Notes: generated by a model from the letters alone, not told the origin. A DNA stretch of 29,939 nucleotides from Gammaproteobacteria bacterium (GCA_021151625.1 JAGKWY010000088.1:1-29939), one strand, 5' to 3'; counted from the first letter of the stretch, positions 1 through 8,548 are shown. Numbers and translations are program-made.

Positions 1-40
1 AAGTATTCGCTACCAATAATACCGACTGCGGAACCTGACC

Positions 41-1453
41 ATGGCTAACAAACGCGCCCTGATTGTTGACGATTCGACAACTGCCCAATATCGCCTTAAA
101 AAAATGCTCCGCCGCTATCCGCTGGATATAGACGTCGCCGATAACGGCGAAGCCGCACTGCGCTACCTCGCCCACCATGTGCCCGATGTCATTTTTATGG
201 ACCATACCATGCCGGGTATGGACGGCTTTCGTGCGCTGCAAATTATTAAATCCCACCCGGAAACCGCCATGGTGCCGGTGATTATGTACACCGCCCAAAG
301 TGGTGATGTTTACACCGGTCAGGCGCGTGCGCTAGGCGCGCTGGATGTAGTGAGCAAAGACACTATCAACGCTACGGATTTATCCAGGGTGATGGAAACC
401 ATCCATATTTATCCGGGGGAGTTACAAGAAACCAATACCGAGCAAATCGAAAGCGCCGAATTAATTGCTGCCGCGAATAAAGTTACCGACATCAACAGCC
501 ATCGCATAGAGCGCCGCGCACCCAACCCGGTTGCACTGGAGCAAGCGCGCAACCTGGAATTGCGCCTCAGCCACATGGAGCACACGCTCGAAGATAACCG
601 TCGCTTTATCACTTCGCGCGTGGTGCGCGAACTGCAGGGGCTGCGCAAAAATATTCGCGAAGAGCTCAATGATATTTTGCAGAACCAACCGCAACCAACT
701 CCCCAGGCGTTGCCTGCGCCTGAAGTGGTGCCGGCACCAAAGCAAAGCAGCGGCTGGTCAGTAACGAGCAAAGTACTATCCTTTGCCGCACTACTGGTAA
801 TTGTTTACTTCCTCGTACAAATCAGCCAGCAATTAAACCAAAGCTCACAGGTGCAGGAACAATTTGGCAAACAACTACAGGATGTCACCAGCAAAATTAA
901 TAAAGAGCCGGAATTAATTTCCCCTGCACTGCAAAATGCAGGTGTAGGCCCGCAACCTGTATTCACCAATAACAGCAATGATTTTATTGGCGACCTCGCC
1001 TGGACTTTTAATCAAAACGGCGCCTTGGCTTTTAAACAAAACACCATAGATCCGAAACCGGTATTGCGCTTGCACGAGCTTCTGCATCGCATCGCCAGCA
1101 ACGGCTTTAAAGGCATGGCCCAGGTGACAATTTACGTTGGCAACTTTTGTGTCTCCATCGACAACATGGGCACAGCGCAACTCGCCAAACCGGAAGCGAC
1201 CCTGGGTGACTGCATGCTCTCCAGCGAAATTTATATGCTGGAGCGAGTGATGGATGAATATGTGCGCGAAACCAATATGATCCTGAGCAACTTAACGCGC
1301 ACTCCCAACTCCACCCTGCAAGTACAAATCGGTGCCGCCGAAGGCCCAGATACCTACCCAGAACGCATTCCCACCGTCAGCGCGCGCGACTGGAATACCA
1401 TCGCGCAAAACAATAACCGGATTGAATTAACGTTGATTCCGGATGAGCAATAA
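41..1453 (+). CDS. Membrane-anchored response-regulator-like protein (REC + TM + periplasmic domain)
   Basis: Residues 5 to about 125 form a CheY-like receiver domain. The acidic pair is D10/D11, the phosphoacceptor is D54 in an FMDHTMPGMDG context, and T84 and K106 match the conserved Thr and Lys, so phosphorylation looks possible. A charged helical, probably coiled-coil stretch (about 165-215) and a Pro/Gln linker follow. One transmembrane helix lies at about 244-261. A C-terminal domain of about 200 residues, which I do not recognise, should face the periplasm and carries two cysteines (C370, C391) that could pair. There is no DNA-binding or enzymatic output domain, which is unusual for a response regulator. 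The start is the ATG at 41; the upstream ribosome site is weak. The gene stands alone ahead of a GGDEF gene. The REC call is firm; the role of the C-terminal part is unknown. Confidence 0.85.
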   Translation: MANKRALIVDDSTTAQYRLKKMLRRYPLDIDVADNGEAALRYLAHHVPDVIFMDHTMPGMDGFRALQIIKSHPETAMVPVIMYTAQSGDVYTGQARALGALDVVSKDTINATDLSRVMETIHIYPGELQETNTEQIESAELIAAANKVTDINSHRIERRAPNPVALEQARNLELRLSHMEHTLEDNRRFITSRVVRELQGLRKNIREELNDILQNQPQPTPQALPAPEVVPAPKQSSGWSVTSKVLSFAALLVIVYFLVQISQQLNQSSQVQEQFGKQLQDVTSKINKEPELISPALQNAGVGPQPVFTNNSNDFIGDLAWTFNQNGALAFKQNTIDPKPVLRLHELLHRIASNGFKGMAQVTIYVGNFCVSIDNMGTAQLAKPEATLGDCMLSSEIYMLERVMDEYVRETNMILSNLTRTPNSTLQVQIGAAEGPDTYPERIPTVSARDWNTIAQNNNRIELTLIPDEQ

Positions 1454-1471
1454 CACAACCGCGCAATAAAA

Positions 1472-1498
1472 AAGCCAGCTCTTTATGGGAGCTGGCTT
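1472..1498. terminator. Intrinsic-terminator-like hairpin after the REC-TM gene
   Basis: A perfect 10-bp stem (AAGCCAGCTC / GAGCTGGCTT) with a 7-nt loop lies 18 bases after the stop codon. The A-run sits on the left side, so the classical U-tract would belong to a minus-strand transcript. In the plus direction the hairpin is followed only by TTAAAC. It probably acts as the end of the upstream gene, but the orientation is imperfect. Confidence 0.5.
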
Positions 1499-1569
1499 AA
1501 ACAGAAACCGTCAACTTATTTTTGGGCCACCATCGGTTATTTTCCAAAACAAAAATCCAAACACCGAAT

Positions 1570-1588
1570 AGTGATTTAATAGATCACT
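1570..1588. repeat. Short inverted repeat upstream of the GGDEF gene
   Basis: AGTGAT and ATCACT face each other across 7 bases, about 105 bp upstream of the diguanylate cyclase start, inside a 238-bp gap that otherwise shows only the terminator-like hairpin. It could be an operator. The spacing does not fit the CRP consensus. Nothing else supports a function. Confidence 0.25.
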
Positions 1589-1691
1589 CGCCCGGATTCA
1601 GTCAGCGATTGCTTGTGTTCCTCGCCTTGGCCAGAGGCCAATAACCCAAGCTTGGTCTACACTTATTGACTGTTCAGGATGGGAGTTACTA

Positions 1692-3038
1692 ATGCAGATA
1701 ACAACAACACAATCCTCACTGATTCCACTCTACCGACAGCTTATGATTTCTACCCTCATCGCCCTGCTGGCGGTGGTGGCTTATTTTATTTTGCCTGAGC
1801 GGGCGACCCAGGTGTTACCTGATCCCCATACTGAAACCCACCTGTTTTTTGATAACCAGAACGGCGGCAGCACACGCGCCGAGTGGGTCGATAAAGACAG
1901 CTACAGTTTTAAATGTATAGCGGCGAACGGGGGTATAGCAGCACCTTATTGCGGGATGAATATTCACTTCGGGCAAGCGAGCGCGAGCGAGAATTACCTG
2001 CACTACCAGCGCATGGAATTGAAGATCAACTATCGCGGTGATAACCAGCGCTTGCGCTTGAAGATGTACAGTTTCCGCCCGGCGCAGATGAATGAAAAGT
2101 TTCGCGAAACTATGACCGGCCAGGAGATAAGTATCCTTGCCAGTGAAACCAGCCAGTTGATTGTGATGGAAAATTACGGTTTGGGCAGAAATGAAGGCGT
2201 CACCGCTACGCCCCTAAGCCCATTGGAAAACACGACTAATAACGCACCCAATACGCTCGATATCAGTATCGACCTGGTTCCTCCCATTACACCGGGTGAA
2301 CAACTAATCCAGCTTGAATCTATTGTTATCTATAACGCGCTGTTACCGGCGGATACCTGGTACCTGGCGGTGGCGGTCTTATGGCTGGTATCCAATTTAT
2401 TGTTTATCGCACGCCATCTGATTTTGCAGGAACGGCGCATTCGCAATGACTCCCAGCGGCTTTCCAGCCTTGCGCACTATTCCGAGGATTTAATACAGGA
2501 GTCGCAGCATTACAAATTACTCTCCAGCACCGATGCGCTCACCGGTGCGTTAAATCGCAATGGTTTTGCTGCTGAAATGAGCCAGTTCGCACCAGATGGC
2601 AGACTTAGTGCCAATACCAGCCTGATGATTATCGACCTCGACAATTTCAAACGCATTAACGATAGTCGCGGGCACGATGCCGGTGATGTAGTACTGCGCG
2701 AAACGGCGCAGATTATTCATAAAAACACGCGCGCGACCGATCGTTTTATTCGCTGGGGGGGTGAAGAATTTGTACTGCTCAGCGATAACACCAATACGCA
2801 GCCGGCGCTGCTGTTGGCAGAAAAAATTCGCGCGGCGGTTGAGCTCAACTGCATCAAATTCCATGACGAAGAAATTACCGTGACCATCAGCATCGGCCTG
2901 GGTGTGGCCCGCGCGCAGGAAAACTTTGATGCGCTGTTTAATCGCACCGATCAAGCACTCTACAAAGCCAAACATATGGGGCGCAATTGTATTGTGCTAT
3001 CCGAAAACCACACCCAAGAAAAAAGCCAGACGGATTAA
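1692..3038 (+). CDS. Membrane-bound GGDEF diguanylate cyclase
   Basis: Predicted to make cyclic di-GMP from two GTP. Architecture: N-terminal transmembrane helix (about 16-34), a periplasmic sensor region (about 50-215) of unknown ligand, a second transmembrane helix (about 223-241), a short helical signalling segment, then the GGDEF domain (about 275-440). The active-site motif is GGEEF at 356-360, a functional variant. The product-inhibition I-site RxxD is present at 347-350, exactly five residues before it. There is no EAL domain. GGGAG at 1681-1685 gives good spacing to the ATG. The last codons run into a terminator shared with the convergent alpha-galactosidase gene. The family call and activity are confident; the sensed signal is unknown. 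Confidence 0.93.
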   Translation: MQITTTQSSLIPLYRQLMISTLIALLAVVAYFILPERATQVLPDPHTETHLFFDNQNGGSTRAEWVDKDSYSFKCIAANGGIAAPYCGMNIHFGQASASENYLHYQRMELKINYRGDNQRLRLKMYSFRPAQMNEKFRETMTGQEISILASETSQLIVMENYGLGRNEGVTATPLSPLENTTNNAPNTLDISIDLVPPITPGEQLIQLESIVIYNALLPADTWYLAVAVLWLVSNLLFIARHLILQERRIRNDSQRLSSLAHYSEDLIQESQHYKLLSSTDALTGALNRNGFAAEMSQFAPDGRLSANTSLMIIDLDNFKRINDSRGHDAGDVVLRETAQIIHKNTRATDRFIRWGGEEFVLLSDNTNTQPALLLAEKIRAAVELNCIKFHDEEITVTISIGLGVARAQENFDALFNRTDQALYKAKHMGRNCIVLSENHTQEKSQTD

Positions 3039-3052
3039 CCCGCCTGGCTTTT
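3021..3052. terminator. Bidirectional intrinsic terminator between GGDEF and aga27A
   Basis: AAAAGCCAG (3021-3029) pairs with CTGGCTTTT (3044-3052), giving a T-run on both strands. The stop codon of the GGDEF gene lies in the loop. It also lies 30 bases past the end of the convergent alpha-galactosidase gene, so it can serve both. Confidence 0.85.
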
Positions 3053-3081
3053 CGCAACTGCAATGAATAACTAAATAAATT

Positions 3082-4296
3082 TTATTGCGGAGCTAAACGC
3101 AATACCACTACACCGTGCGCAGGAATTTTGGTGCTGTATTTTTCTGCCGTTGAACCCTTACCGCCATTCCAAATATCACGCCAGCTGAATTTTTTCTTGT
3201 CGAAGAAAATTTCATGCTTGCTGATATCGTCTTTCATGTAGTGGAAGGCCCAATCCAGCGTGTAATCGCGCGCAACGTCATCGCGATTCAGGAACAGGAA
3301 GGCGAACTCACCCTTTTCCAAAGGTTTTACATAGATTTCGATATCGCCATCATCAATCCATTTCATCGCCTGAACACCCAGCTTGTCCTGGTTGATGGCC
3401 AGCATATCTTTGTTGGTGAGAATTTTTTTGGTGGTATCACTCATGCTGCGCAGATCATTACCCGCAATCAATGGTGAAGCCATAATCGCCCACAAGGAAA
3501 AATGTGCGCGGTCTTCATCTTCAGTCATGCCATTGCCGACTTCCATCATGTCCATATCATTCCAGTGACCGGGACCGGCAAATTTGCGCAAACCTGCTTG
3601 CTTATCGAGAATCGGCAACACACCCCATGACGACCAGGAACCGTGGTTGTGCTCGCAATTCCAGCAAGGATAAATATCGCCAGTGGTGCGCCAGGAGTGA
3701 CCGACATCTTTGGCCCAATCCCAGGGTTTGTTATCGCCCCATTCGCAAATGCTGAATAAAATTGGACGGCCCGCTTTATGCAGCGCATCGCGCATCGTTG
3801 AATAAGCAGATACCGGGTTGATGTCTTTGGTATCGCACCAATCGTATTTCACGTAATCGATGCCCCAGCTCGCGTAGGTAATTGCATCCTGATATTCGTG
3901 ACCGCGGCTGCCCGGACGACCAGCGCAGGTGGTATTACCCGCATCGGAATAAATACCGATTTTCAAACCTTTTGAATGCACATAATCTGCCAGCGCTTTT
4001 ATGCCTGAAGGAAAATGCTTTTTATCCGCCTGGATAAAACCATTTTTATCGCGCTCACCGTGCCAGCAGTCATCCACATTAATGTATTCATACCCGGCGT
4101 CTTTCATGCCTGATGCCACCATAGCATCAGCCATTTCGCGAATCATATTTTCATTCACGTCACAGCCAAAAGTATTCCAGCTATTCCAACCCAGTTGCGG
4201 GGTCTTGGCCAGTTGCTCAAATTTTTGTGCATGGGTCTGCGCGCCCAACAAGAGCGAGGCAATAAAGCCACAGCAGATAAGTATTTTTTTTGTCAT
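3082..4296 (-). CDS. aga27A: GH27 alpha-galactosidase, secreted
   Basis: Removes alpha-1,6-linked galactose side chains from galactomannan or its oligosaccharides. A signal peptide (residues 1 to about 23, cleavage near THA-Q) sends it to the periplasm or outside. Family 27 signatures include LGWNSWNTFGC near the N-terminus, the nucleophile D152 in YVKYDWCD, and the acid/base D207 in SWRTTGDI. The catalytic barrel is followed by the usual C-terminal beta domain. The length of 404 is normal for the family. The ATG at 4296 is the start. The gene is monocistronic: a strong terminator separates it from the upstream mannosidase gene and another follows it. I see no LacI-type operator in its short 5' region, only a tandem 17-bp repeat. 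Gene order matches Cellvibrio aga27A as I remember it; the symbol rests on that. Confidence 0.93.
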   Translation of the reverse strand: MTKKILICCGFIASLLLGAQTHAQKFEQLAKTPQLGWNSWNTFGCDVNENMIREMADAMVASGMKDAGYEYINVDDCWHGERDKNGFIQADKKHFPSGIKALADYVHSKGLKIGIYSDAGNTTCAGRPGSRGHEYQDAITYASWGIDYVKYDWCDTKDINPVSAYSTMRDALHKAGRPILFSICEWGDNKPWDWAKDVGHSWRTTGDIYPCWNCEHNHGSWSSWGVLPILDKQAGLRKFAGPGHWNDMDMMEVGNGMTEDEDRAHFSLWAIMASPLIAGNDLRSMSDTTKKILTNKDMLAINQDKLGVQAMKWIDDGDIEIYVKPLEKGEFAFLFLNRDDVARDYTLDWAFHYMKDDISKHEIFFDKKKFSWRDIWNGGKGSTAEKYSTKIPAHGVVVLRLAPQ

Positions 4297-4315
4297 GGGT
4301 GAGTACCTTTTTTGT

Positions 4316-4349
4316 TTTATAAATGTTGCTGCTTTATAAATATTGTTGC
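4316..4349. repeat. Two tandem 17-bp repeats upstream of aga27A
   Basis: Units at 4316-4332 and 4333-4349 read TTTATAAATGTTGCTGC and TTTATAAATATTGTTGC, identical at 15 of 17 positions and directly abutting. They start 20 bp upstream of the alpha-galactosidase ATG, within its only possible promoter region. They could be paired regulator half-sites or simply AT-rich promoter DNA. Confidence 0.5.
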
Positions 4350-4393
4350 TTTTTATTGAATATTACTAATCATATAAATTAACGGATTTGCAA

Positions 4394-4423
4394 AAAAAAC
4401 TGCAATCGAAATTGCAGTTTTTT
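4394..4423 (-). terminator. Intrinsic terminator after the GH5 mannosidase gene
   Basis: A perfect 13-bp stem made of AAAAAACTGCAAT and ATTGCAGTTTTTT, with the stable tetraloop CGAA, lies 18 bases after the GH5 stop codon. Both strands carry a T-run. It cuts the GH5 gene off from aga27A. Confidence 0.9.
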
Positions 4424-4441
4424 ACGAGTCACAGTGAGTGA

Positions 4442-5800
4442 CTATTGATTCAAGCTGTGAATTTTTTCGTTAAAACGTTTAATGATTGCGATGGTTGATG
4501 CATCAGAGTCAAAAATACCATACATGCCCTGCTCTTCCTGTGGTGGATCGCCCATGTAGTCATCGCCTTCCTGCCACCAGTAGTTGGGGCGTGCAGTGCG
4601 CGCAGCGCCATTCCAGGCCCAGAAGTTATAACCGGCAATGGGCTCACCTTTTTTCATCGGGGTCCAGAGTACATCAAATACTTGTTGATAGAATCTATCG
4701 CGAATTTTGGTAGTGGTTTTAATATCGTAGGCACCGCCATCGCGATCCAGACCAAATTCTTCCAATACAATCGGCTTGCCGACTTTTTTGGCGAGCTCTA
4801 TGTGTGACAACAGATACGCATGCCCCTTGGCCCAACCCGCATCCCAGGTGCCTTCCAGATTGGTTTTATCAATCCAGCCCCAATTGCGAATCCACATGTG
4901 GTAGGTCATGTAATCTACGTGTTTACCGCTGTGGGCATCACTTAATAATTTTGCATCGTTTACTGAACCCATCAGGCCTTCGCTGCCAGTACTCACCAAA
5001 TGATGTGGGTCCAATTCTTTGATGTAAGCGGTAACGCCGTTAATCCAATCCACATAAATTTGTTTTTCCTTGTCACTGGCTTTGGAGTTGCCAGGACGCG
5101 GTTCATTGGCTAATTGCCAGGACATAATTGCGGCATCGTCCACATAGGATTTGCCAGTCACTGTGTTTACGCGGGTAACAATTTTCTTGATGGTCTTGCG
5201 ATATTCTTCCTGGGCTTTGGCACTTTGGTAAAAGCTGGCAGAGCGCGCCATAAAACCTTCCCAATCTTTAGTGACGTTAGGATCTTGCATGGGTTTGCCG
5301 TCAACCCAGCTCATATACTGGCTCATGCCGCCCGACCACTGCCAGTAGTTATTTAAATAGAGCACTACGGTCATATCGCGCTTGGCGACTTCAGCCATAA
5401 AATAATCCAGGCCTTTTAATAATTCTTCATCGTAATTGCCAAAGCCATTGGTCGTGGCCGGTTTTACTACCGAATTGATATCGCTTTTTTCCGATACAGC
5501 CAGTACGCGCAAATTATTGACGCCGAGGCTTTTCAGAGTATCCAGCTCTTTGGCGAGACGCGCGCGATTGCCCACTTTGCTGGCCGCGCCCAGATAGCCG
5601 GCGTACCACATGTTGGTACCGGCGATGTAATAAGGCTTACCCGATTTTTCAAATTGGGTGCCTTTCACTTTTACAAATGCCTGCTGTGGCTCCGCTTTTT
5701 TGGCGTCAGCCGCGAATGCGCTGGAACTGAAACACAACCCCAGAATCGCCGCCCAGATTCCCAAATTTTTTACTTTGTTAAAGTAGATTATTTTTTTCAT
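4442..5800 (-). CDS. man5A: GH5 (subfamily 7-like) beta-mannosidase / mannanase, exported
   Basis: Cleaves beta-1,4-mannosidic bonds. The N-terminus has a charged start, a hydrophobic helix and a likely cleavage at AFA-AD near residue 30. The catalytic acid/base is E233 in QLANEPRPGN, and the nucleophile is E348 in VLEEFG just before the Phe-Gly pair. LYLNNYWQWSGG (about 147-158) is typical of GH5_7. The length (452) and neighbours match the exo-acting Cellvibrio mixtus Man5A as I recall it, so release of mannose from oligosaccharide ends is the likeliest activity. An endo-mannanase cannot be excluded without a model of the subsites. There is no carbohydrate-binding module. The gene has its own 5' region and terminators on both sides, so it is probably monocistronic. 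Confidence 0.88.
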   Translation of the reverse strand: MKKIIYFNKVKNLGIWAAILGLCFSSSAFAADAKKAEPQQAFVKVKGTQFEKSGKPYYIAGTNMWYAGYLGAASKVGNRARLAKELDTLKSLGVNNLRVLAVSEKSDINSVVKPATTNGFGNYDEELLKGLDYFMAEVAKRDMTVVLYLNNYWQWSGGMSQYMSWVDGKPMQDPNVTKDWEGFMARSASFYQSAKAQEEYRKTIKKIVTRVNTVTGKSYVDDAAIMSWQLANEPRPGNSKASDKEKQIYVDWINGVTAYIKELDPHHLVSTGSEGLMGSVNDAKLLSDAHSGKHVDYMTYHMWIRNWGWIDKTNLEGTWDAGWAKGHAYLLSHIELAKKVGKPIVLEEFGLDRDGGAYDIKTTTKIRDRFYQQVFDVLWTPMKKGEPIAGYNFWAWNGAARTARPNYWWQEGDDYMGDPPQEEQGMYGIFDSDASTIAIIKRFNEKIHSLNQ

Positions 5801-5900
5801 GCTAATTACCCGTTGAGTGCTTTTCGGTGTAGTAAATCTAGCAGATTATCCATTTCCTGCCCGCACAATGGCGCAGTGTATTTTCCTGTTTTACAAACAG

Positions 5901-5937
5901 AAAAACGATAGCCGTTAAGCAAACAGCTATCGTTTTT
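5901..5937 (-). terminator. Intrinsic terminator after the epimerase gene
   Basis: AAAAACGATAGC (5901-5912) pairs perfectly over 12 bp with GCTATCGTTTTT (5926-5937), with T-runs on both strands. It ends the GH130-epimerase transcript and leaves about 100 bp of promoter space for the downstream GH5 gene. That 100 bp shows no clear operator. Confidence 0.9.
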
Positions 5938-5989
5938 CCTTAGTAAAAATTTACCGGTTCAATTACCTAATGAAGCTTATTTGTTCTGC

Positions 5990-7207
5990 TTAGGCCATTT
6001 TTTGTAAATAGCGCACCGCTTCCAGCATAGCGCGACCATTGTGATAAGGGCATTTCCAGAAACCGACCTTGTAATACGCATCTGCTGCACCGGCCTGTAA
6101 ACTGGACAACCAAAACCACTCGCCATTTTTATGGTCGATTTGATAGGTTTTAATAAATTGCCAGGTATTTTTTGCCGCCTCGTAATAACGCGCATCGCCA
6201 GTCATGGCATAGGCATACAAAAATCCAACCAACGCTTCAGCCTGCACCCACCAAACGGTATCGACATTAACGGCCTGGGTAGCAAAATCGTAAGAATCCA
6301 GCACTTGCCCGTAGGCGCCGATACCTTCTTGTAAAGTGACTTCTGCAATTTTTAACAGGGTTGGTGTCAATGCTGCCGTATACGCATCATCACCCAAAGA
6401 ATCCAGTGCCTGGGCAATTAACCAACTGGCCTCAATATCATGGCCATAGGTATAACCGGGCGAAAAATCTTTCCACTCCAGATCCATAAACATACGCAGG
6501 TGATGGGTATTTCTATCGATCATGTATTTATCAAACATCTCGATGTTATAACGCAGCGCTGCTTTTACTGATTCGTGTTTATCAACCTGATACAAGCGCG
6601 TATAAGCTTCCAGGATATGCAAATGGGTATTTTGCGATTTGGGATAATTCAAATCTTTTTCACTCAAGCGCAAATCGGCAATCACACCCCACTCGCGCGT
6701 AAATGCCTCCAAATACCCCTCGCGCTCGCGATCAATACCGTACAACTCGATTAATGAAAAACAGGACTGCGCCAATTGCAGTGCCTGCTCGTCTTGCGTT
6801 AACTGGTAATAGGCGCAGAGCGCATAAATGGTAAACGCCTGGGCATAGATTTGTTTTTTGGTGTTGATGGGCTTGCCTTCAGCATCCAACTCCCAGTAGA
6901 CACCGCCACATTCATTATCGACAAAATTCGCAACAATGTAATCAAATGCTCGCTGGGCATTGCGACGATAATCAGGATTATCTACCGCCTGTGCAACTTC
7001 GCTAAAAAACCAGAGGATGCGCGCATTTAAAATAATACCTTTGCTCGCATTTTTTTCTGGTTGGTTAGCTGCGGAAATTTCACCGTAAAAACCACCTTGC
7101 TCCTGGTCGGGCGCGTGCTGCACCCACCAGTCGGCAATGGCAATTAATTCTGCATGAAATTCTTGCGGCAGCGGCGCAAAACGCGCCGGCAATACAACTG
7201 CATTCAT
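5990..7207 (-). CDS. epiA: AGE-family cellobiose/mannobiose 2-epimerase
   Basis: Predicted to convert the reducing-end mannose of beta-1,4-mannobiose to glucose, giving mannosyl-glucose for the neighbouring phosphorylase. The length of 405 and the all-helical (alpha/alpha)6 pattern fit family AGE. Conserved sites include the NARILWFF segment with R63, NTHLHILEAY with H195 and H197, YGHDIEASWL with H256, and FWKCPYHNGRAM with H389. The last of these is characteristic of disaccharide 2-epimerases rather than GlcNAc epimerases. There is no signal peptide, so it is cytoplasmic. The ATG lies 4 bp after the GH130 stop codon, indicating co-translation. The disaccharide 2-epimerase call is strong. 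That mannobiose is the real substrate is inferred from context. Confidence 0.9.
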   Translation of the reverse strand: MNAVVLPARFAPLPQEFHAELIAIADWWVQHAPDQEQGGFYGEISAANQPEKNASKGIILNARILWFFSEVAQAVDNPDYRRNAQRAFDYIVANFVDNECGGVYWELDAEGKPINTKKQIYAQAFTIYALCAYYQLTQDEQALQLAQSCFSLIELYGIDREREGYLEAFTREWGVIADLRLSEKDLNYPKSQNTHLHILEAYTRLYQVDKHESVKAALRYNIEMFDKYMIDRNTHHLRMFMDLEWKDFSPGYTYGHDIEASWLIAQALDSLGDDAYTAALTPTLLKIAEVTLQEGIGAYGQVLDSYDFATQAVNVDTVWWVQAEALVGFLYAYAMTGDARYYEAAKNTWQFIKTYQIDHKNGEWFWLSSLQAGAADAYYKVGFWKCPYHNGRAMLEAVRYLQKMA

Positions 7208-7211
7208 GCGC

Positions 7212-8393
7212 TTACACCAACTCTTTCAACACTTTTAAATTGGCACTGATCAATTTATTGCGCACCGCCACCGATGCTGCAGAACGCAGGCCATCTTCCG
7301 GGGTGTTTTTGCAATAGTCGATCAACTTTTCCACGGTTGAGGTAGCAACGTGCATGCGCGTATCCGATGAAGCGTAATAGATAAACACTTCATTTTTTTC
7401 ATTCACAATCCAGCCGTTAGAGAAGGTTACATTGGATACATCGCCCACGCGCTCTTCACCGTGCGGAGCAATAAAATGGCCCGCAGGTCTGTGGCTGATT
7501 ACCCAGGGACGTTCCAATTCAGTCATGAACATATAGAGGGTGTAACGCAAACCGGCAGCGGTGTTGCGCACACCATGCGCCAAATGCAACCAACCTTCCG
7601 CTGTTTTAATCGGCGCAGGACCCTGGCCATTTTTCACTTCTTTGATGGTGTGATAAACCTTGGGGTCCACAATCACTTCTGATTTTACTTCAGCATTGGT
7701 CATGGTTTCGGTTAAACCCCAACCCACACCACCGCCAGCACCTACACTAATAAAACCATCTTGCGGACGGGTGTAGAGCGCGTATTTGCCATCCACAAAT
7801 TCCGGATGCAACACCACGTTGCGCTGTTGGCCAGAATAGGTAATTAAATCCGGCAGGCGCTCCCAGGTAATTAAATCTTTGGTGCGCGCGATACCACATT
7901 GCGCTTCTGCTGCAGAGGTATCGTTCGGGCGAGTTTCATCTTTGCGCTCGGTGCAAAACAAACCGTAAATCCAGCCATCTGCGTGGGCAGTCAAACGCAT
8001 ATCGTACACGTTGGTATCAGGACGCTCGGTTTCCGGCATAGTAATGGGGTAATCCCAGAAGCGGAAATTGTCGATACCGTTCGGGCTTTCAGCGATAGCA
8101 AAAAAAGATTTGCGATCTACGCCTTCTACGCGCACCGCCAGAATATATTTGCCATTCCAGTAAAGCGCACCTGAGTTAAACGCCGCATTAACGCCCTGGC
8201 GCTCCATCAAAAAAGGATTGGTTGTTTCGTTTAAATCGTAGCGCCAGAAAATAGGAGCATGCTCAGCAGTGAGGATCGGATTTTCATAGCAATCGTAAAC
8301 ACCATTGCCATTCGCCTTCTTGTTATTTTTTTTGGTTACCAATGCATTGTGCTGCTGCAACAGCGCTTTGGCTTTATCGTTAAAGCTGCTCAT
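7212..8393 (-). CDS. unkA: GH130 4-O-beta-D-mannosyl-D-glucose phosphorylase
   Basis: Phosphorolyses mannosyl-beta-1,4-glucose to alpha-mannose-1-phosphate and glucose, saving ATP. The length of 393 is typical of GH130 subfamily 1. The likely proton donor is D131 in DTNVYDMRLT, matching the conserved Asp of characterised mannosylglucose phosphorylases. Other family traits are the repeated five-bladed propeller strands, including VHLP-like FV.GKYALYTRPQDGF (about 200-215), and an APHGEERVGDVSN segment near 310. There is no signal peptide, so it is cytoplasmic. TTGGAG upstream of the ATG is a good ribosome site. It is first in a two-gene unit with the epimerase, which it needs for mannobiose breakdown. 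A LacI-type operator lies 88 bp upstream. The symbol is the name I recall from C. mixtus. Confidence 0.9.
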   Translation of the reverse strand: MSSFNDKAKALLQQHNALVTKKNNKKANGNGVYDCYENPILTAEHAPIFWRYDLNETTNPFLMERQGVNAAFNSGALYWNGKYILAVRVEGVDRKSFFAIAESPNGIDNFRFWDYPITMPETERPDTNVYDMRLTAHADGWIYGLFCTERKDETRPNDTSAAEAQCGIARTKDLITWERLPDLITYSGQQRNVVLHPEFVDGKYALYTRPQDGFISVGAGGGVGWGLTETMTNAEVKSEVIVDPKVYHTIKEVKNGQGPAPIKTAEGWLHLAHGVRNTAAGLRYTLYMFMTELERPWVISHRPAGHFIAPHGEERVGDVSNVTFSNGWIVNEKNEVFIYYASSDTRMHVATSTVEKLIDYCKNTPEDGLRSAASVAVRNKLISANLKVLKELV

Positions 8394-8453
8394 ATTGTTT
8401 GCTCCAATGAGTCAAATTCTGATGTTACTAATGTTCGCCCAAATTCATATTTC

Positions 8454-8486
8454 ATTACTTAAAAAGCACCAAGCCTTTTAAGTAAT
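8454..8486 (-). repeat. 14-bp inverted repeat between symporter and GH130 genes
   Basis: ATTACTTAAAAAGC (8454-8467) faces GCCTTTTAAGTAAT (8473-8486) across a 5-nt loop, with a single mismatch that becomes G-U in minus-strand RNA. Its core (AAAAGGC / GCTTTTT) could end the symporter transcript, whose stop codon lies about 65 bases upstream. The right arm overlaps the first half of the operator at 8481-8494. The hairpin is clear; its function is not. Confidence 0.6.
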
Positions 8487-8494
8487 CGATTACA
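8481..8494. promoter_or_regulatory. LacI-type operator upstream of the GH130-epimerase unit
   Basis: AGTAATCGATTACA contains the perfect 12-bp palindrome GTAATCGATTAC with a central CG, the hallmark of LacI-family sites. It matches three other copies in the window (10667, 13968, 14033) and sits 88 bp upstream of the GH130 ATG. Binding by the LacI-family protein encoded at 10795 is inferred. Confidence 0.65.
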
Positions 8495-8548
8495 CCTGCA
8501 GTGATATTTCGGCAGAAATTTTCCACCGAAAGATCACCTAAACAATTT

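Noticed and set aside
1570..1588. Possible CRP site upstream of the GGDEF gene
   Set aside because: The GTGA and TCAC arms are 9 bases apart rather than the 6 expected for TGTGA-N6-TCACA. It is kept only as an unassigned inverted repeat.
3250..6950. Extra TGTAATC half-sites inside the aga27A and epimerase coding regions
   Set aside because: Only one arm matches and they lie in coding DNA, so they are expected by chance.
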